This document shows, piece by piece, positions 54,651 to 62,112 of a stretch of DNA of 64,000 bases. Below the pieces are notes generated by a model. That model ran no database searches. It saw nothing but the letters and a program-made list of their open reading frames with translations, and was not told where the DNA came from. The stretch's first letter is position 1, and each line of letters opens with the position of its first letter. The DNA comes from Streptomyces iakyrus (lineage in GTDB: Bacteria; Actinomycetota; Actinomycetes; Streptomycetales; Streptomycetaceae). The stretch covers positions 124,001 through 188,000 of the forward strand of contig NZ_JNXI01000002.1 in NCBI RefSeq assembly GCF_000717055.1, read 5' to 3'. The position numbers and the translations under genes are program-made.

Positions 54651-55604
54651 ATGACACTTGACACCCACCAGTGGCGGCTCTCGGAAACCGAGCTCGACTT
54701 CTTCCGGGAGAACGGCTATATCGGGCCGCTGACGATTTACACCCCGGAGGAGATGGACGCGCTGTGGCGCCGGGCCCGTCGTGAGGTCCTGGACCGCTCG
54801 CACGCCGCCTACCCGGTGGACGAGGCGATGTCGGGCGCGACCAACATCGCGAACTACGACCGCCACCTCGACGTCGACCTGCTCATGCAGCACGTGTGCA
54901 ACCGGAAGATCACCGAACGGGTCGCGTCCATCCTGGGGCCCAACGTCCTGTGCTGGCGCACGGAGTTCTTCCCGAAGTACCCGGGCGACGAGGGCACCGA
55001 CTGGCATCAGGCGGACACCTTCGCCAACGCCAGCGGCAAACCGCAGATCCTGTGGCCCGGCGAGACCGAAACCGAGTTCGGCAAGGGCACCCTCACCGTG
55101 TGGACGGCGTTCACCGACGCCACCCGGGACAACGGCTGTCTGCAGGTCATCCCCGGCTCGCACCACCGGATGAACTACGACGAGACCAAGCGGATGACCT
55201 ACGACACCTCGCAGATCAACTCCAAGGTCAAGGACGGCGTTCCGCGCGGCTTCTTCGGTTACGACTACCGCGATCTCCAGATCGACCCGGACTGGAAGCC
55301 GTCCGAGGAGGACGCCTTCGACCTGGTGATGCGGCGCGGCCAGTGCGTGATCTTCTGGTCCACCCTGATGCATGCGTCGCTGCCCAACATCACGACGAAG
55401 AGCCACCGGATGGGCTTCGCCACCCGCTACGTCCCGACCAGCGTGCGGGTCTACCCGGACACCGACCGGGTCGAGGAGTACGGCGGGAGCATTCCGCTCG
55501 ACAAGTGGGGCGCGGTCCTCGTCAGCGGTGAGGACGACACCGGCCACAACAAGATCCTGCGCGAGTCGCTGCGCGGCACACCGATCTCCGAGTTCCTGGG
55601 CTGA
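54651..55604 (+). CDS. non-heme Fe/2-oxoglutarate halogenase, SyrB2 type
   Basis: A 317-residue PhyH-family protein. The iron site reads [18 protein letters not shown], in which His119-Gln-Ala121 has Ala where hydroxylases have Asp; this substitution opens a halide site and is the hallmark of SyrB2-type chlorinases. The second His is at about 241 ([10 protein letters not shown]), with Arg253/259 behind it for 2-oxoglutarate or chloride. Family knowledge: SyrB2 chlorinates the gamma-methyl of Thr bound to a carrier protein. A Thr-activating module is encoded divergently, and 4-chlorothreonine occurs in actinomycins of the G, Y and Z types, so this is the likely reaction. It heads the four-gene operon. 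Confidence 0.9.
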   Translation: MTLDTHQWRLSETELDFFRENGYIGPLTIYTPEEMDALWRRARREVLDRSHAAYPVDEAMSGATNIANYDRHLDVDLLMQHVCNRKITERVASILGPNVLCWRTEFFPKYPGDEGTDWHQADTFANASGKPQILWPGETETEFGKGTLTVWTAFTDATRDNGCLQVIPGSHHRMNYDETKRMTYDTSQINSKVKDGVPRGFFGYDYRDLQIDPDWKPSEEDAFDLVMRRGQCVIFWSTLMHASLPNITTKSHRMGFATRYVPTSVRVYPDTDRVEEYGGSIPLDKWGAVLVSGEDDTGHNKILRESLRGTPISEFLG

Positions 55605-55702
55605 GTCGGACCCCCGCACCCCGGCCGACTGAAGGAGTGCCCTCGCGGGTGCGCCTCCAGCCGGCCTGTGCCGCGCACCCCTGCCTGGAGGAGGGCACCC
55701 GC

Positions 55703-56932
55703 ATGACCGTCACCCCAAGCTCCGTCACCCTGCCGATCGTCATGGGGGGTGCGGAGTTCGCCGCCGATCCGCCCGCCCACTACACCTGGCTGCGGGAGAA
55801 CTCTCCGCTGGGGCAGATCCGGCTGGACTTCGGCGCGTTCGCCCAGGACGTCTGGGTGGTCTCCCGCTACGCGGACTGCAAGGCGATGCTCACCGACCCC
55901 CGCCTGCTGCGGTCCCCGTACGGGCCTCCGCCGGGCGTCGAGATCCCCGAGCACATCCGCCTGGTCAGCTCGACCCTGGACATGAAGGACAAGGACGAGC
56001 ACCGCAGGCTGCGCTCCCTGGTGGCGGCTCCCTTCACGCCGAAGCGCATCGAGCACCTCGGCGCGCAGGTCCGGGTGCTCGCCGAACGCCGTCTGGACGC
56101 GCTCGGCGGCGGCAGCGGCCCGATCGACCTGCGCCAGGACTTCGCGCTCCCCGTGACCTACACCGTCATCGCCGACCTCGTCGGCGTCGGTGAGCAGGAC
56201 CGCGTCCGCTTCCAGCAGGGCGTCACGGCGCTGATGAGCGGGTTCAGCGGCTCCCAGGAGGACTGGGAGGCGCACGTGCGCGACCTCGTCGACGTCACTC
56301 GTGACCTGGTCGCCCGCAAGCGGGCCGAGCCCGGGGACGACCTCGTCACTGGCCTGATCGAGGCCGAGGAGGCGGGCGACCGGCTGGCCGACACCGAGCT
56401 GGTGGCCATGGTGTTCAGCCTGGTGACGGCGGGCTACGAGACGACGTACAACCTGATCACGAATGCGGTGGCCGCCCTCCTGGACCACCCGGACCAGCTG
56501 GACCTGCTGCGTGCGGCGCCGGACGACGAGGCGCTGTGGCGGTCGGCGGTCGACGAGGTGGCGCGCTATCTGCCGCCGATCACCGGAACCCGGCCGGCCA
56601 CCGCGGTCGAGGACATCGAATGGCACGGGCAGACCGTGCCCGCGGGGGCGTCGGTGCTGCCGCTGCTCGCGGCTGCCAACCGGGACCCGGAGGTTTTCGA
56701 GGAGCCGGAGCGCTTCGACATCACCCGCTCCCCCAACCCGCACCTCGGTTTCGGCCACGGTGTGCACTTCTGTCTCGGCGCCAACCTGGCCCGGATGGAG
56801 GCCCGGATGGCGCTCCAGGTTCTGTTCGAGCGGCACCCCGGCCTGTCGCTCGCCGTCGGCCGTGACGAACTGGTCCTGGAGCCGATGCCGCTGTGGACCC
56901 GCTTCCGCGAACTTCCGGTCGTCCTCGGATGA
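55703..56932 (+). CDS. cytochrome P450
   Basis: A 409-residue bacterial P450. The I-helix reads VTAGYETTYN (AGxET), the K-helix ExxR is in VDEVARYLPP, and the heme loop is FGHGVHFCLGANLARME with the ligand Cys at about 357. There is no membrane anchor. The ATG at 55703 follows GGAGGAGGG. It probably oxidises a peptide or amino-acid residue; P450s convert proline to 4-oxoproline in some actinomycins, which is one candidate. Electrons would come from the 3Fe-4S ferredoxin at 27969-28163. The substrate cannot be told from the sequence. Confidence 0.94.
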   Translation: MTVTPSSVTLPIVMGGAEFAADPPAHYTWLRENSPLGQIRLDFGAFAQDVWVVSRYADCKAMLTDPRLLRSPYGPPPGVEIPEHIRLVSSTLDMKDKDEHRRLRSLVAAPFTPKRIEHLGAQVRVLAERRLDALGGGSGPIDLRQDFALPVTYTVIADLVGVGEQDRVRFQQGVTALMSGFSGSQEDWEAHVRDLVDVTRDLVARKRAEPGDDLVTGLIEAEEAGDRLADTELVAMVFSLVTAGYETTYNLITNAVAALLDHPDQLDLLRAAPDDEALWRSAVDEVARYLPPITGTRPATAVEDIEWHGQTVPAGASVLPLLAAANRDPEVFEEPERFDITRSPNPHLGFGHGVHFCLGANLARMEARMALQVLFERHPGLSLAVGRDELVLEPMPLWTRFRELPVVLG

Positions 56933-56994
56933 CCGGAACGCGGCCCCCGTATGCCCGACTGTCCGCCGACGCGCCGATGACACCTGAGAGGACC

Positions 56995-57738
56995 ATGCCG
57001 AACCGCACCGCTGTCGTCACCGGAGGAACCAAGGGGATCGGGGTCGCGCTCAGCCGCCGGCTGGCCCGGCTCGGCTATCACGTCGTCGCGGTGTACCGCG
57101 CCGACAAGGCCGCCGCGGACCTGTTGAGCGAGGAACTCGGCGACCGGGTCGAGACGGTCCGGCTGGACGTCGCCGACCCGGAGGCGGTGACCGCCTTCGC
57201 CGAGCGGGTGCTCTCCGCGCACGGCGCGCCCCGGGTGCTGGTCAACAACGCCGGCCGCAACATCGACGGGCCCTTCCTGGAGATGGCGGACGACGACTGG
57301 CGGCAGGTACTGGACGCCAACCTGTCCGGGCCGTTCTACCTGACCAAGGCGTTCGCCCCGGCCATGCTCGGCCTGGAGGGCGGCGCCAGTGTCGTCAACG
57401 TCGGGGCGACGACCGCGATCCGGCCCCGGCTGAACGGCGTCAACTACTGCGCGAGCAAGGCGGGACTGCTGCATCTGACCAAGTGCCTCGCGCTGGAGCT
57501 GGCCCCGGCCGTCCGGGTCAACTGCCTGATCCCCGGAATGATCGACACCGAGGAGATGCGCACCCGGTACCGGGTCGCCGATCCGACGGCGCGCGCCGAA
57601 CTGCTCGCCGAGATTCCGCAGGGGCGGATCGGCTCGCCCGAGGAGATGGCGAACGCCCTGGAGTTCCTGGTCGGCGACGGGGCCCGCTACATCACCGGCC
57701 AGAAACTCATCGTCGACGGTGGCCAGTTCATGTGGTAG
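56995..57738 (+). CDS. short-chain dehydrogenase with an altered catalytic Ser position
   Basis: A 247-residue SDR with AVVTGGTKGIGVALSRRL at the N-terminus, VLVNNAGRNIDG and the YxxxK motif in NYCASKAGLLHL. At the position 13 residues ahead of the catalytic Tyr, where classical SDRs have Ser, the sequence is Ala (VVNVGATTAIRP); the following Thr could substitute or the reaction may differ. The C-terminus (YITGQKLIVDGGQFMW) is FabG-like. It lies between the P450 and the SIS gene, 62 bp after the former, and is probably in the same transcript. Start chosen at ATG 56995 after GAGAGGA. Confidence 0.88.
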   Translation: MPNRTAVVTGGTKGIGVALSRRLARLGYHVVAVYRADKAAADLLSEELGDRVETVRLDVADPEAVTAFAERVLSAHGAPRVLVNNAGRNIDGPFLEMADDDWRQVLDANLSGPFYLTKAFAPAMLGLEGGASVVNVGATTAIRPRLNGVNYCASKAGLLHLTKCLALELAPAVRVNCLIPGMIDTEEMRTRYRVADPTARAELLAEIPQGRIGSPEEMANALEFLVGDGARYITGQKLIVDGGQFMW

Positions 57739-57773
57739 CGGTCACCGCCCGCTCCGAGAGAGAAGAGCCTTTC

Positions 57774-58889
57774 ATGTTCGCACGCCTCGACCGGTATGCC
57801 GACTTCCTCAAGATCAGGTATCGCTCCGACTTCCTCAAGTCCGGCGAGTACTCCCTCACCGAGGTCACTCCCGAACTGCGCGAGCGCATGGAGAGCGGAC
57901 AGTTCCACCGCATCGTCTTCTCCGGGATGGGCTGCTCCGCCATCGTCTCCGATGTGATCGGGACGTTCCTCAACGCCTCGGGTGCGGGAGTGGAGGTCCT
58001 CGTCTTCAACGACTACGACTTCCCCTACCTCGTCCCGCGGTCGGTGGTCGACGACGAGGGGACGCTGTTCGTCATCAGCTCCTACAGCGGCCACTCCGAG
58101 GAACCGGTCCGGGTCTTCCACCAGCTCGCGGGCCGCTACCACCGCACGCTGCTGCTGACCTCCGGCGGCAGGCTGGCCGAACTGGGCCGGCAGGCCGGGG
58201 TGTCGGTGGCCCGGTGGGAACTGAGCGAGCCGGACCGGGAGTACCCGCTCTTCCACGTCGGCCAGTACTTCGCGATCCTGCTCGACATGTTCCCGCGGCT
58301 GGGACTGATCAAGGAGGACCACCGCGCGGAGGTCGCCGCGCTGGCGGGCCATCTCGCCACGGACTTCACTCCGGAGCTGGAGGAGCTGGCCCGCGCGACC
58401 GCGCTGCGCTCGAAGGACGCGAACATCATCATGCTCGCGTCGCCGAAGTGGTACATGAGCCTGCTGAAGCTGGCCAAGATGCACTTCAACGAGATGGCGA
58501 TGGCACCGGCGACCCGGAACTTCTTCCACGAGTTCTGCCACAGCGAGGTCGCCACGCTCTCCGACCCGGACCGCCCGCACAGCGTCCTGCTGTTCCGGGA
58601 CAGCGACGACGATGCCTACACGCAGCAGAAGATGGACAACCTCGTCCGCCTGCTCACCCGCGACGTCCCGCAGAACCGGAACATCACGGTGACCGAGTTC
58701 GCGCTCGACCAGCCGACGTTCATGCGCAAGTACTTCACCGCGCTGGAGTTCGTCCAGCACACAGCGCTGTACCTGGGCCGCCTCTACGACACCAAGTCCC
58801 GCGACCTGATCTCCGAGTCCGCCGGCAACCCGTGGTACCACACGACCTCCATCCTGGCCGAGGCCGGAATGGCGAAGACATCCGGCTGA
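57774..58889 (+). CDS. SIS-domain protein of the phosphoglucose/phosphomannose isomerase family
   Basis: A 371-residue protein with two SIS halves. The first shows FSGMGCSAIVSDVIGTFLN (the GMGxSA signature) and SSYSGHSEEPVRVF (S-T-G-type loop of sugar isomerases); the second half has KLAKMHFNEMAMAPATRNFF followed by FHEFCHSEVATL, matching the C-terminal catalytic segment of PGI/PMI proteins, with His and Glu present. A sugar-phosphate isomerase is unexpected in a cluster without glycosyltransferase genes in view. It could make a small phosphorylated precursor or have a new role. Starts at ATG 57774 after AGAGAGAAGAG. End of the halogenase operon. Confidence 0.82.
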   Translation: MFARLDRYADFLKIRYRSDFLKSGEYSLTEVTPELRERMESGQFHRIVFSGMGCSAIVSDVIGTFLNASGAGVEVLVFNDYDFPYLVPRSVVDDEGTLFVISSYSGHSEEPVRVFHQLAGRYHRTLLLTSGGRLAELGRQAGVSVARWELSEPDREYPLFHVGQYFAILLDMFPRLGLIKEDHRAEVAALAGHLATDFTPELEELARATALRSKDANIIMLASPKWYMSLLKLAKMHFNEMAMAPATRNFFHEFCHSEVATLSDPDRPHSVLLFRDSDDDAYTQQKMDNLVRLLTRDVPQNRNITVTEFALDQPTFMRKYFTALEFVQHTALYLGRLYDTKSRDLISESAGNPWYHTTSILAEAGMAKTSG

Positions 58890-58920
58890 CCCCTGGAAGG
58901 AACCGGGGACACCCCGTGTC

Positions 58921-58959
58921 AGGGCCCGCTGCACCGGCGCGATCCGGACGGCGGGCCCT
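58921..58959. terminator. hairpin between the convergent SIS and TetR genes
   Basis: AGGGCCCGC (58921-58929) pairs with GCGGGCCCT (58951-58959) across a 21-nt loop. It covers the last codons of the TetR gene and follows the SIS stop by about 30 bp, so it can stop transcription from both sides. Confidence 0.6.
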
Positions 58960-59842
58960 ACGCGTCCTCCGGCACCCGCGTACCCCGGGCGTCCGGCATG
59001 TCCGGCGCATCCTGCGCGCTGCGGCGGACGATGGCCTCGATCCCGTCCAGCAGGACCGCCAGTCCGGCATCGAAGGTCTCGGTCGCCTCCCGTTCCAGAT
59101 ACGGCAGTTCCGGTTCGGGGGGAGCCGTGGCGGCCTCCTCGGCGAGCCGGACGACCGTCGGGAAGCGCTCGGCGAAGTCGGGTACGACCTCCTCGAAGGC
59201 CGCGGAGCGGGCGGCCCACCAGTCCTCGTCGGAGACACCCGTCGCGGCGGCGGCCTGCCGGGAGTCGACCACCGTCTGTGCGGCGCCCCGGACATGGTTG
59301 ATCAGCGTGCCGACGATCCGCCGCAGCACCTGCGCGCTGAGCCCGGTCGCGAAGAGGATGCGCAGGACGGTCTCCAGCAGGGCGTTCTCGTTCGGCCCGA
59401 GCACGGGACGCGCCTGGGAGACGTGGAGGGTCCAGGGGTGGCGCAGGCAGAACGCCCAGTAGTCGTGCGTCCAGGCCGAGAGCGCCGCGCGCCAGCCGTC
59501 CGTGAGGTCGTAGTCGGTGGGCAGTTCGGCGAGGGCGCGGTCGTACATGAGGTCGACCAGCTCGTCCTTGCTGGGCACGTAGGTGTACAGCGCCATTCCG
59601 GTCCGCCCGACGCGCTTGCCCACCTCGCGCATGGAGACTGCGGAGATCCCGGAGGCGTCGGCGATGGCGATCCCGGCGTCCACGATCGCGTCCACGGTCA
59701 GTCCGGGCCGGGGTCCCGGAGCGCTCCGGGTGACCGCCTCACCGGGGGTGCGCCACAGCAGGGCCAAGGAACGACGGAAATCCCCTTGACCGGCGAAAAC
59801 CACCACCACATCCCCTTGACTGGTGCCGGACTGGACGGTCAT
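58958..59842 (-). CDS. TetR-family transcriptional regulator
   Basis: A 294-residue protein. The helix-turn-helix is in TVDAIVDAGIAIADASGISA and VSMREVGKRVGRTGMALYTY, then VPSKDELVDLMYDRA; the C-terminal part resembles the TetR_C (tetracycline-type) ligand domain. An N-terminal extension of about 45 residues includes GDFRRSLALLWRTPG, common to this subgroup. I chose ATG 59842 because it follows TAAGG; a later GTG is possible. It is last in an operon with the ABC exporter, so it probably represses that operon in response to the drug; control of the cluster palindrome is also possible. Both are inference. Confidence 0.9.
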   Translation of the reverse strand: MTVQSGTSQGDVVVVFAGQGDFRRSLALLWRTPGEAVTRSAPGPRPGLTVDAIVDAGIAIADASGISAVSMREVGKRVGRTGMALYTYVPSKDELVDLMYDRALAELPTDYDLTDGWRAALSAWTHDYWAFCLRHPWTLHVSQARPVLGPNENALLETVLRILFATGLSAQVLRRIVGTLINHVRGAAQTVVDSRQAAAATGVSDEDWWAARSAAFEEVVPDFAERFPTVVRLAEEAATAPPEPELPYLEREATETFDAGLAVLLDGIEAIVRRSAQDAPDMPDARGTRVPEDA

Positions 59843-59919
59843 TACCTTACCGCACGGCCACTCGGCGGCCGCCCTTCGTACGGGGCCGCCGAAAAGGCGT
59901 GACGGCCCCGTGACTGCTT

Positions 59920-60768
59920 TCACTGCATCGCCGCTTTCCGGCGCTCTTCGACGGCCGAGCCGGATTCCTTGCGCGCCATTCGCCGCAGTACCACGGGCGC
60001 CAGCAAAAGCCCGAGAGCGGCCCACGCACCGAGTGCGCAGAACGTTTCGACATATCGCCAGGAATCACCGATCTCCACGGCGGCGAACTCGTCCGGCAGC
60101 AAGGCGGAACGCATTCCGAGACCGAGCCAGTAGACGGGGAATACCTGGGCGATCCACTGGAGCCATTCCGGCGCCTCGGTGACCGGGAAGAAAATGCCCG
60201 ATACGCCGAAGAGCGCCAGCAGCGGGAACATGACGATGCCGATGTTGCGCGGGCTGGTGAGCAACGACCCCAGGACGGCGCCGATCGGCATCGTCGCGAG
60301 CATCCCGAGCACGAGCACCCAGGCGAGCGTGAACCAGGCGCCGACACTGTCCAGGCGCACCCCGTCGAAGAGGAGGACGCCGGGCACCAGCAGCAGGGCG
60401 GTGGTGATCAGGGTCGTCGCCGCCGAGTGGATGATTTTGCCGATCAGATAGGCGACCATGCCGTTCGGGGCGGCCTTCGCCCGCAGCAGCGTGCCGTCCT
60501 CCCGTTCCATCAGCAGGTTGAAGGCCACGGCCTGGAAGCCGTTGAAGGCGAGTGTCAGCCCCAGCAGGCCGGCCAGTGTGGTGGAACCGAGCGAGAAGCC
60601 GGTGCCGCCGATGTCGGAGCCGCGCCGCAGCAGGGCGACAACGAGCAGGACGACCGGGATGAACAGCATGCCGAGGACGTCCTGGACGCTGGAGAGCGAC
60701 TGGCGGGTCTCGATCCGGCCCGCCGCCAGTCCGCTGCGGACGGCGGTCGCGGTCGCGGTCACGCTCAT
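59920..60768 (-). CDS. ABC-2 type transporter permease (DrrB-like)
   Basis: A 282-residue membrane protein with six hydrophobic segments (for example VLGMLFIPVVLLVVALLRRG, LAGLLGLTLAFNGFQAVAFN and VLGMLATMPIGAVLGSLLTS) and the family's conserved EREDGTLLRAKAAP segment. The N-terminal cytoplasmic part is short. Its ATG overlaps the stop of the ATPase gene (ATGA). With that ATPase it forms a DrrAB-type exporter, probably for actinomycin-like product and self-resistance, as such pairs do in other cluster contexts. Confidence 0.93.
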   Translation of the reverse strand: MSVTATATAVRSGLAAGRIETRQSLSSVQDVLGMLFIPVVLLVVALLRRGSDIGGTGFSLGSTTLAGLLGLTLAFNGFQAVAFNLLMEREDGTLLRAKAAPNGMVAYLIGKIIHSAATTLITTALLLVPGVLLFDGVRLDSVGAWFTLAWVLVLGMLATMPIGAVLGSLLTSPRNIGIVMFPLLALFGVSGIFFPVTEAPEWLQWIAQVFPVYWLGLGMRSALLPDEFAAVEIGDSWRYVETFCALGAWAALGLLLAPVVLRRMARKESGSAVEERRKAAMQ

Positions 60769-61730
60769 GACGACACCTCCGCCACCCGCTCCACGGCCGC
60801 CCGGGGTGCGCCCAGCTCCGGGAGTCCGGCGCCGTCCCGGCCGGACTCGGCGGCGTGCACCATGGCCAGGTAGGTGTCCTCCAGGGTGGCCCGGCGGACC
60901 TCGAGCTTGTCGACGTCGGCGCCGTGCGCGGCGAACAGCTCACGCACGAACCGGGTCGGGGTCCGGGTCGAGGTGGTGAACCGTTCGCCGTCGCGGACCC
61001 AGCGCACCTCGGCGCCCGCCTCCACCTGCCGGGCCAGTTCCTCGGGGGTGGAATCGGCCACGATCCGCCCTCTGGCCAGGATCACGATGCGGTCGGCCAG
61101 CCTCTCGGCCTCGTCCAGGTCGTGGGTGGTCAGCAGGATCGTGGTGTCCTCGACCTCGGCGAGCCGGCGCACCAGCGCGTGAAACTCCTGGCGGGCCTCC
61201 GGGTCGAAGCCCACGGTCGGCTCGTCGAGGAAGAGCACCTCGGGGCTGCCGACGATGCCGATCGCCACGTCCAGCCGCCGCCGCTGGCCGCCGGAGAGCT
61301 GTCCGACGCGCCGGCCGGCCTGCTCGGTGAGCCCGACGGCCTCCAGGAGTTCGTCCACGTCACGCGGGCGGGTGATCCGCTCGGTGGAGTAGGGCGCGTA
61401 CAGGGAGCCGTAGTGCGCCAGGAACTCGCGGACGGGCCACTTGGCGTGGTCCCGCCAGGACTGGAGGACCACGCCGAGGCGGGCCCGCCAGCTCTCGTCG
61501 CCGTGCGCCGGATCGGTGCCCAGCACCCGCACCTCGCCGGCGGAGCGCATCCGGAAGCCCTCGAGGATCTCGATCGTGGTCGTCTTCCCCGCGCCGTTGG
61601 GGCCGAGCAGTGCGACGACCTCGCCCCTCGCGACCCGGAAGTTCACTCCGTGCAGGACCGTCGTGGATCCGTAGCTCATGCGCAGGTCGGTGACCTCAAT
61701 AGCGAGCTCTGCCGCCGTGTCCGCACTCAC
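60765..61730 (-). CDS. ABC transporter ATP-binding protein (DrrA-like)
   Basis: A 321-residue ATPase. Walker A is in LLGPNGAGKTTTIEILEGFR, the Q-loop in LGVVLQSWRDHAKWP, the signature is GQLSGGQRRRLDVAIGIVG and Walker B is EVLFLDEPTVGFDPEARQEF, with the H-loop in ILLTTHDLDEAERLADR. The C-terminal extension of about 80 residues is as in DrrA-type drug exporters. It starts the ABC-ABC-TetR operon; a candidate TetR operator lies 26 bp ahead of its start codon. Confidence 0.95.
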   Translation of the reverse strand: MSADTAAELAIEVTDLRMSYGSTTVLHGVNFRVARGEVVALLGPNGAGKTTTIEILEGFRMRSAGEVRVLGTDPAHGDESWRARLGVVLQSWRDHAKWPVREFLAHYGSLYAPYSTERITRPRDVDELLEAVGLTEQAGRRVGQLSGGQRRRLDVAIGIVGSPEVLFLDEPTVGFDPEARQEFHALVRRLAEVEDTTILLTTHDLDEAERLADRIVILARGRIVADSTPEELARQVEAGAEVRWVRDGERFTTSTRTPTRFVRELFAAHGADVDKLEVRRATLEDTYLAMVHAAESGRDGAGLPELGAPRAAVERVAEVSS

Positions 61731-61755
61731 GTCACTCCCCTCCTTCGCTATCTCA

Positions 61756-61766
61756 TTACAGCGTAA
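61756..61766. promoter_or_regulatory. candidate TetR operator of the exporter operon
   Basis: The inverted repeat TTAC-AGC-GTAA lies just upstream of the ATPase gene; on the minus strand it reads TTACGCTGTAA. Its size and composition resemble operators of TetR repressors linked to DrrAB-type transporters. The assignment is by position and symmetry. Confidence 0.45.
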
Positions 61767-61782
61767 AACGTTAGCACGCGCT

Positions 61783-61819
61783 CCTCCCCGGTCCCGGCGC
61801 GGCGCCGGGACCGGGGAGG
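61783..61819. terminator. strong hairpin terminator after the carrier-protein gene
   Basis: Arms of 18 bp at 61783-61800 and 61802-61819 are perfectly complementary (GC-rich, starting CCTCCCCGG). A loop of 3-5 nt is realistic. On the minus strand it follows the acmD stop and separates the acmA-acmD unit from the ABC operon. Confidence 0.8.
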
Positions 61820-61843
61820 GGAAGAGGGGCGCGGCCGGCCGCC

Positions 61844-62089
61844 TCAGCCGGCCACCTGCTCGGGGAAGCGGTCGAGCAGGTATGCATGGATCTCGTTGAC
61901 CGAGTTCAGCGTCTGGAGCTCTTCGAACCGGGGATCGAGACGGATGCCGTACCGGTCCTCCAGACAGGCCTGGAGGGTGACCATGGTGAAGGAGTCCATG
62001 ACGAACTCCGCGTCGTCGCCCACGTCGGCGGACAGTGCCAACGAGCGGCTCTGGGAGAGGATCTCCCTGATCTCATCCTTGCTGATCAC
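61844..62089 (-). CDS. acmD: aryl carrier protein (4-MHA carrier, AcmD type)
   Basis: An 81-residue acyl-carrier protein, with ISKDEIREILSQSRSLAL followed by DDAEFVMDSFTMVTLQACLE; the Ser of DSF is the phosphopantetheine site. It starts at the GTG at 62089 after GGAGG (GGAGGGAAAACGCCA). It directly follows the AMP-ligase gene. In actinomycin biosynthesis such a stand-alone carrier receives 4-methyl-3-hydroxyanthranilate from AcmA and passes it to the first condensation domain of the peptide synthetase. Its size and position match. Confidence 0.92.
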   Translation of the reverse strand: MISKDEIREILSQSRSLALSADVGDDAEFVMDSFTMVTLQACLEDRYGIRLDPRFEELQTLNSVNEIHAYLLDRFPEQVAG

Positions 62090-62112
62090 TGGCGTTTTCC
62101 CTCCAGGTGGGG

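Noticed and set aside
54651..55604. Reading the PhyH-family gene as a hydroxylase
   Set aside because: The Asp of the HxD iron triad is replaced by Ala, which favours halogenation. A hydroxylase role would need another carboxylate ligand.
59842..60025. Upstream extension of the TetR protein
   Set aside because: This part overlaps the end of the ABC permease gene and is Arg/Gly/Ala-rich without structure; ATG 59842 has a ribosome binding site.
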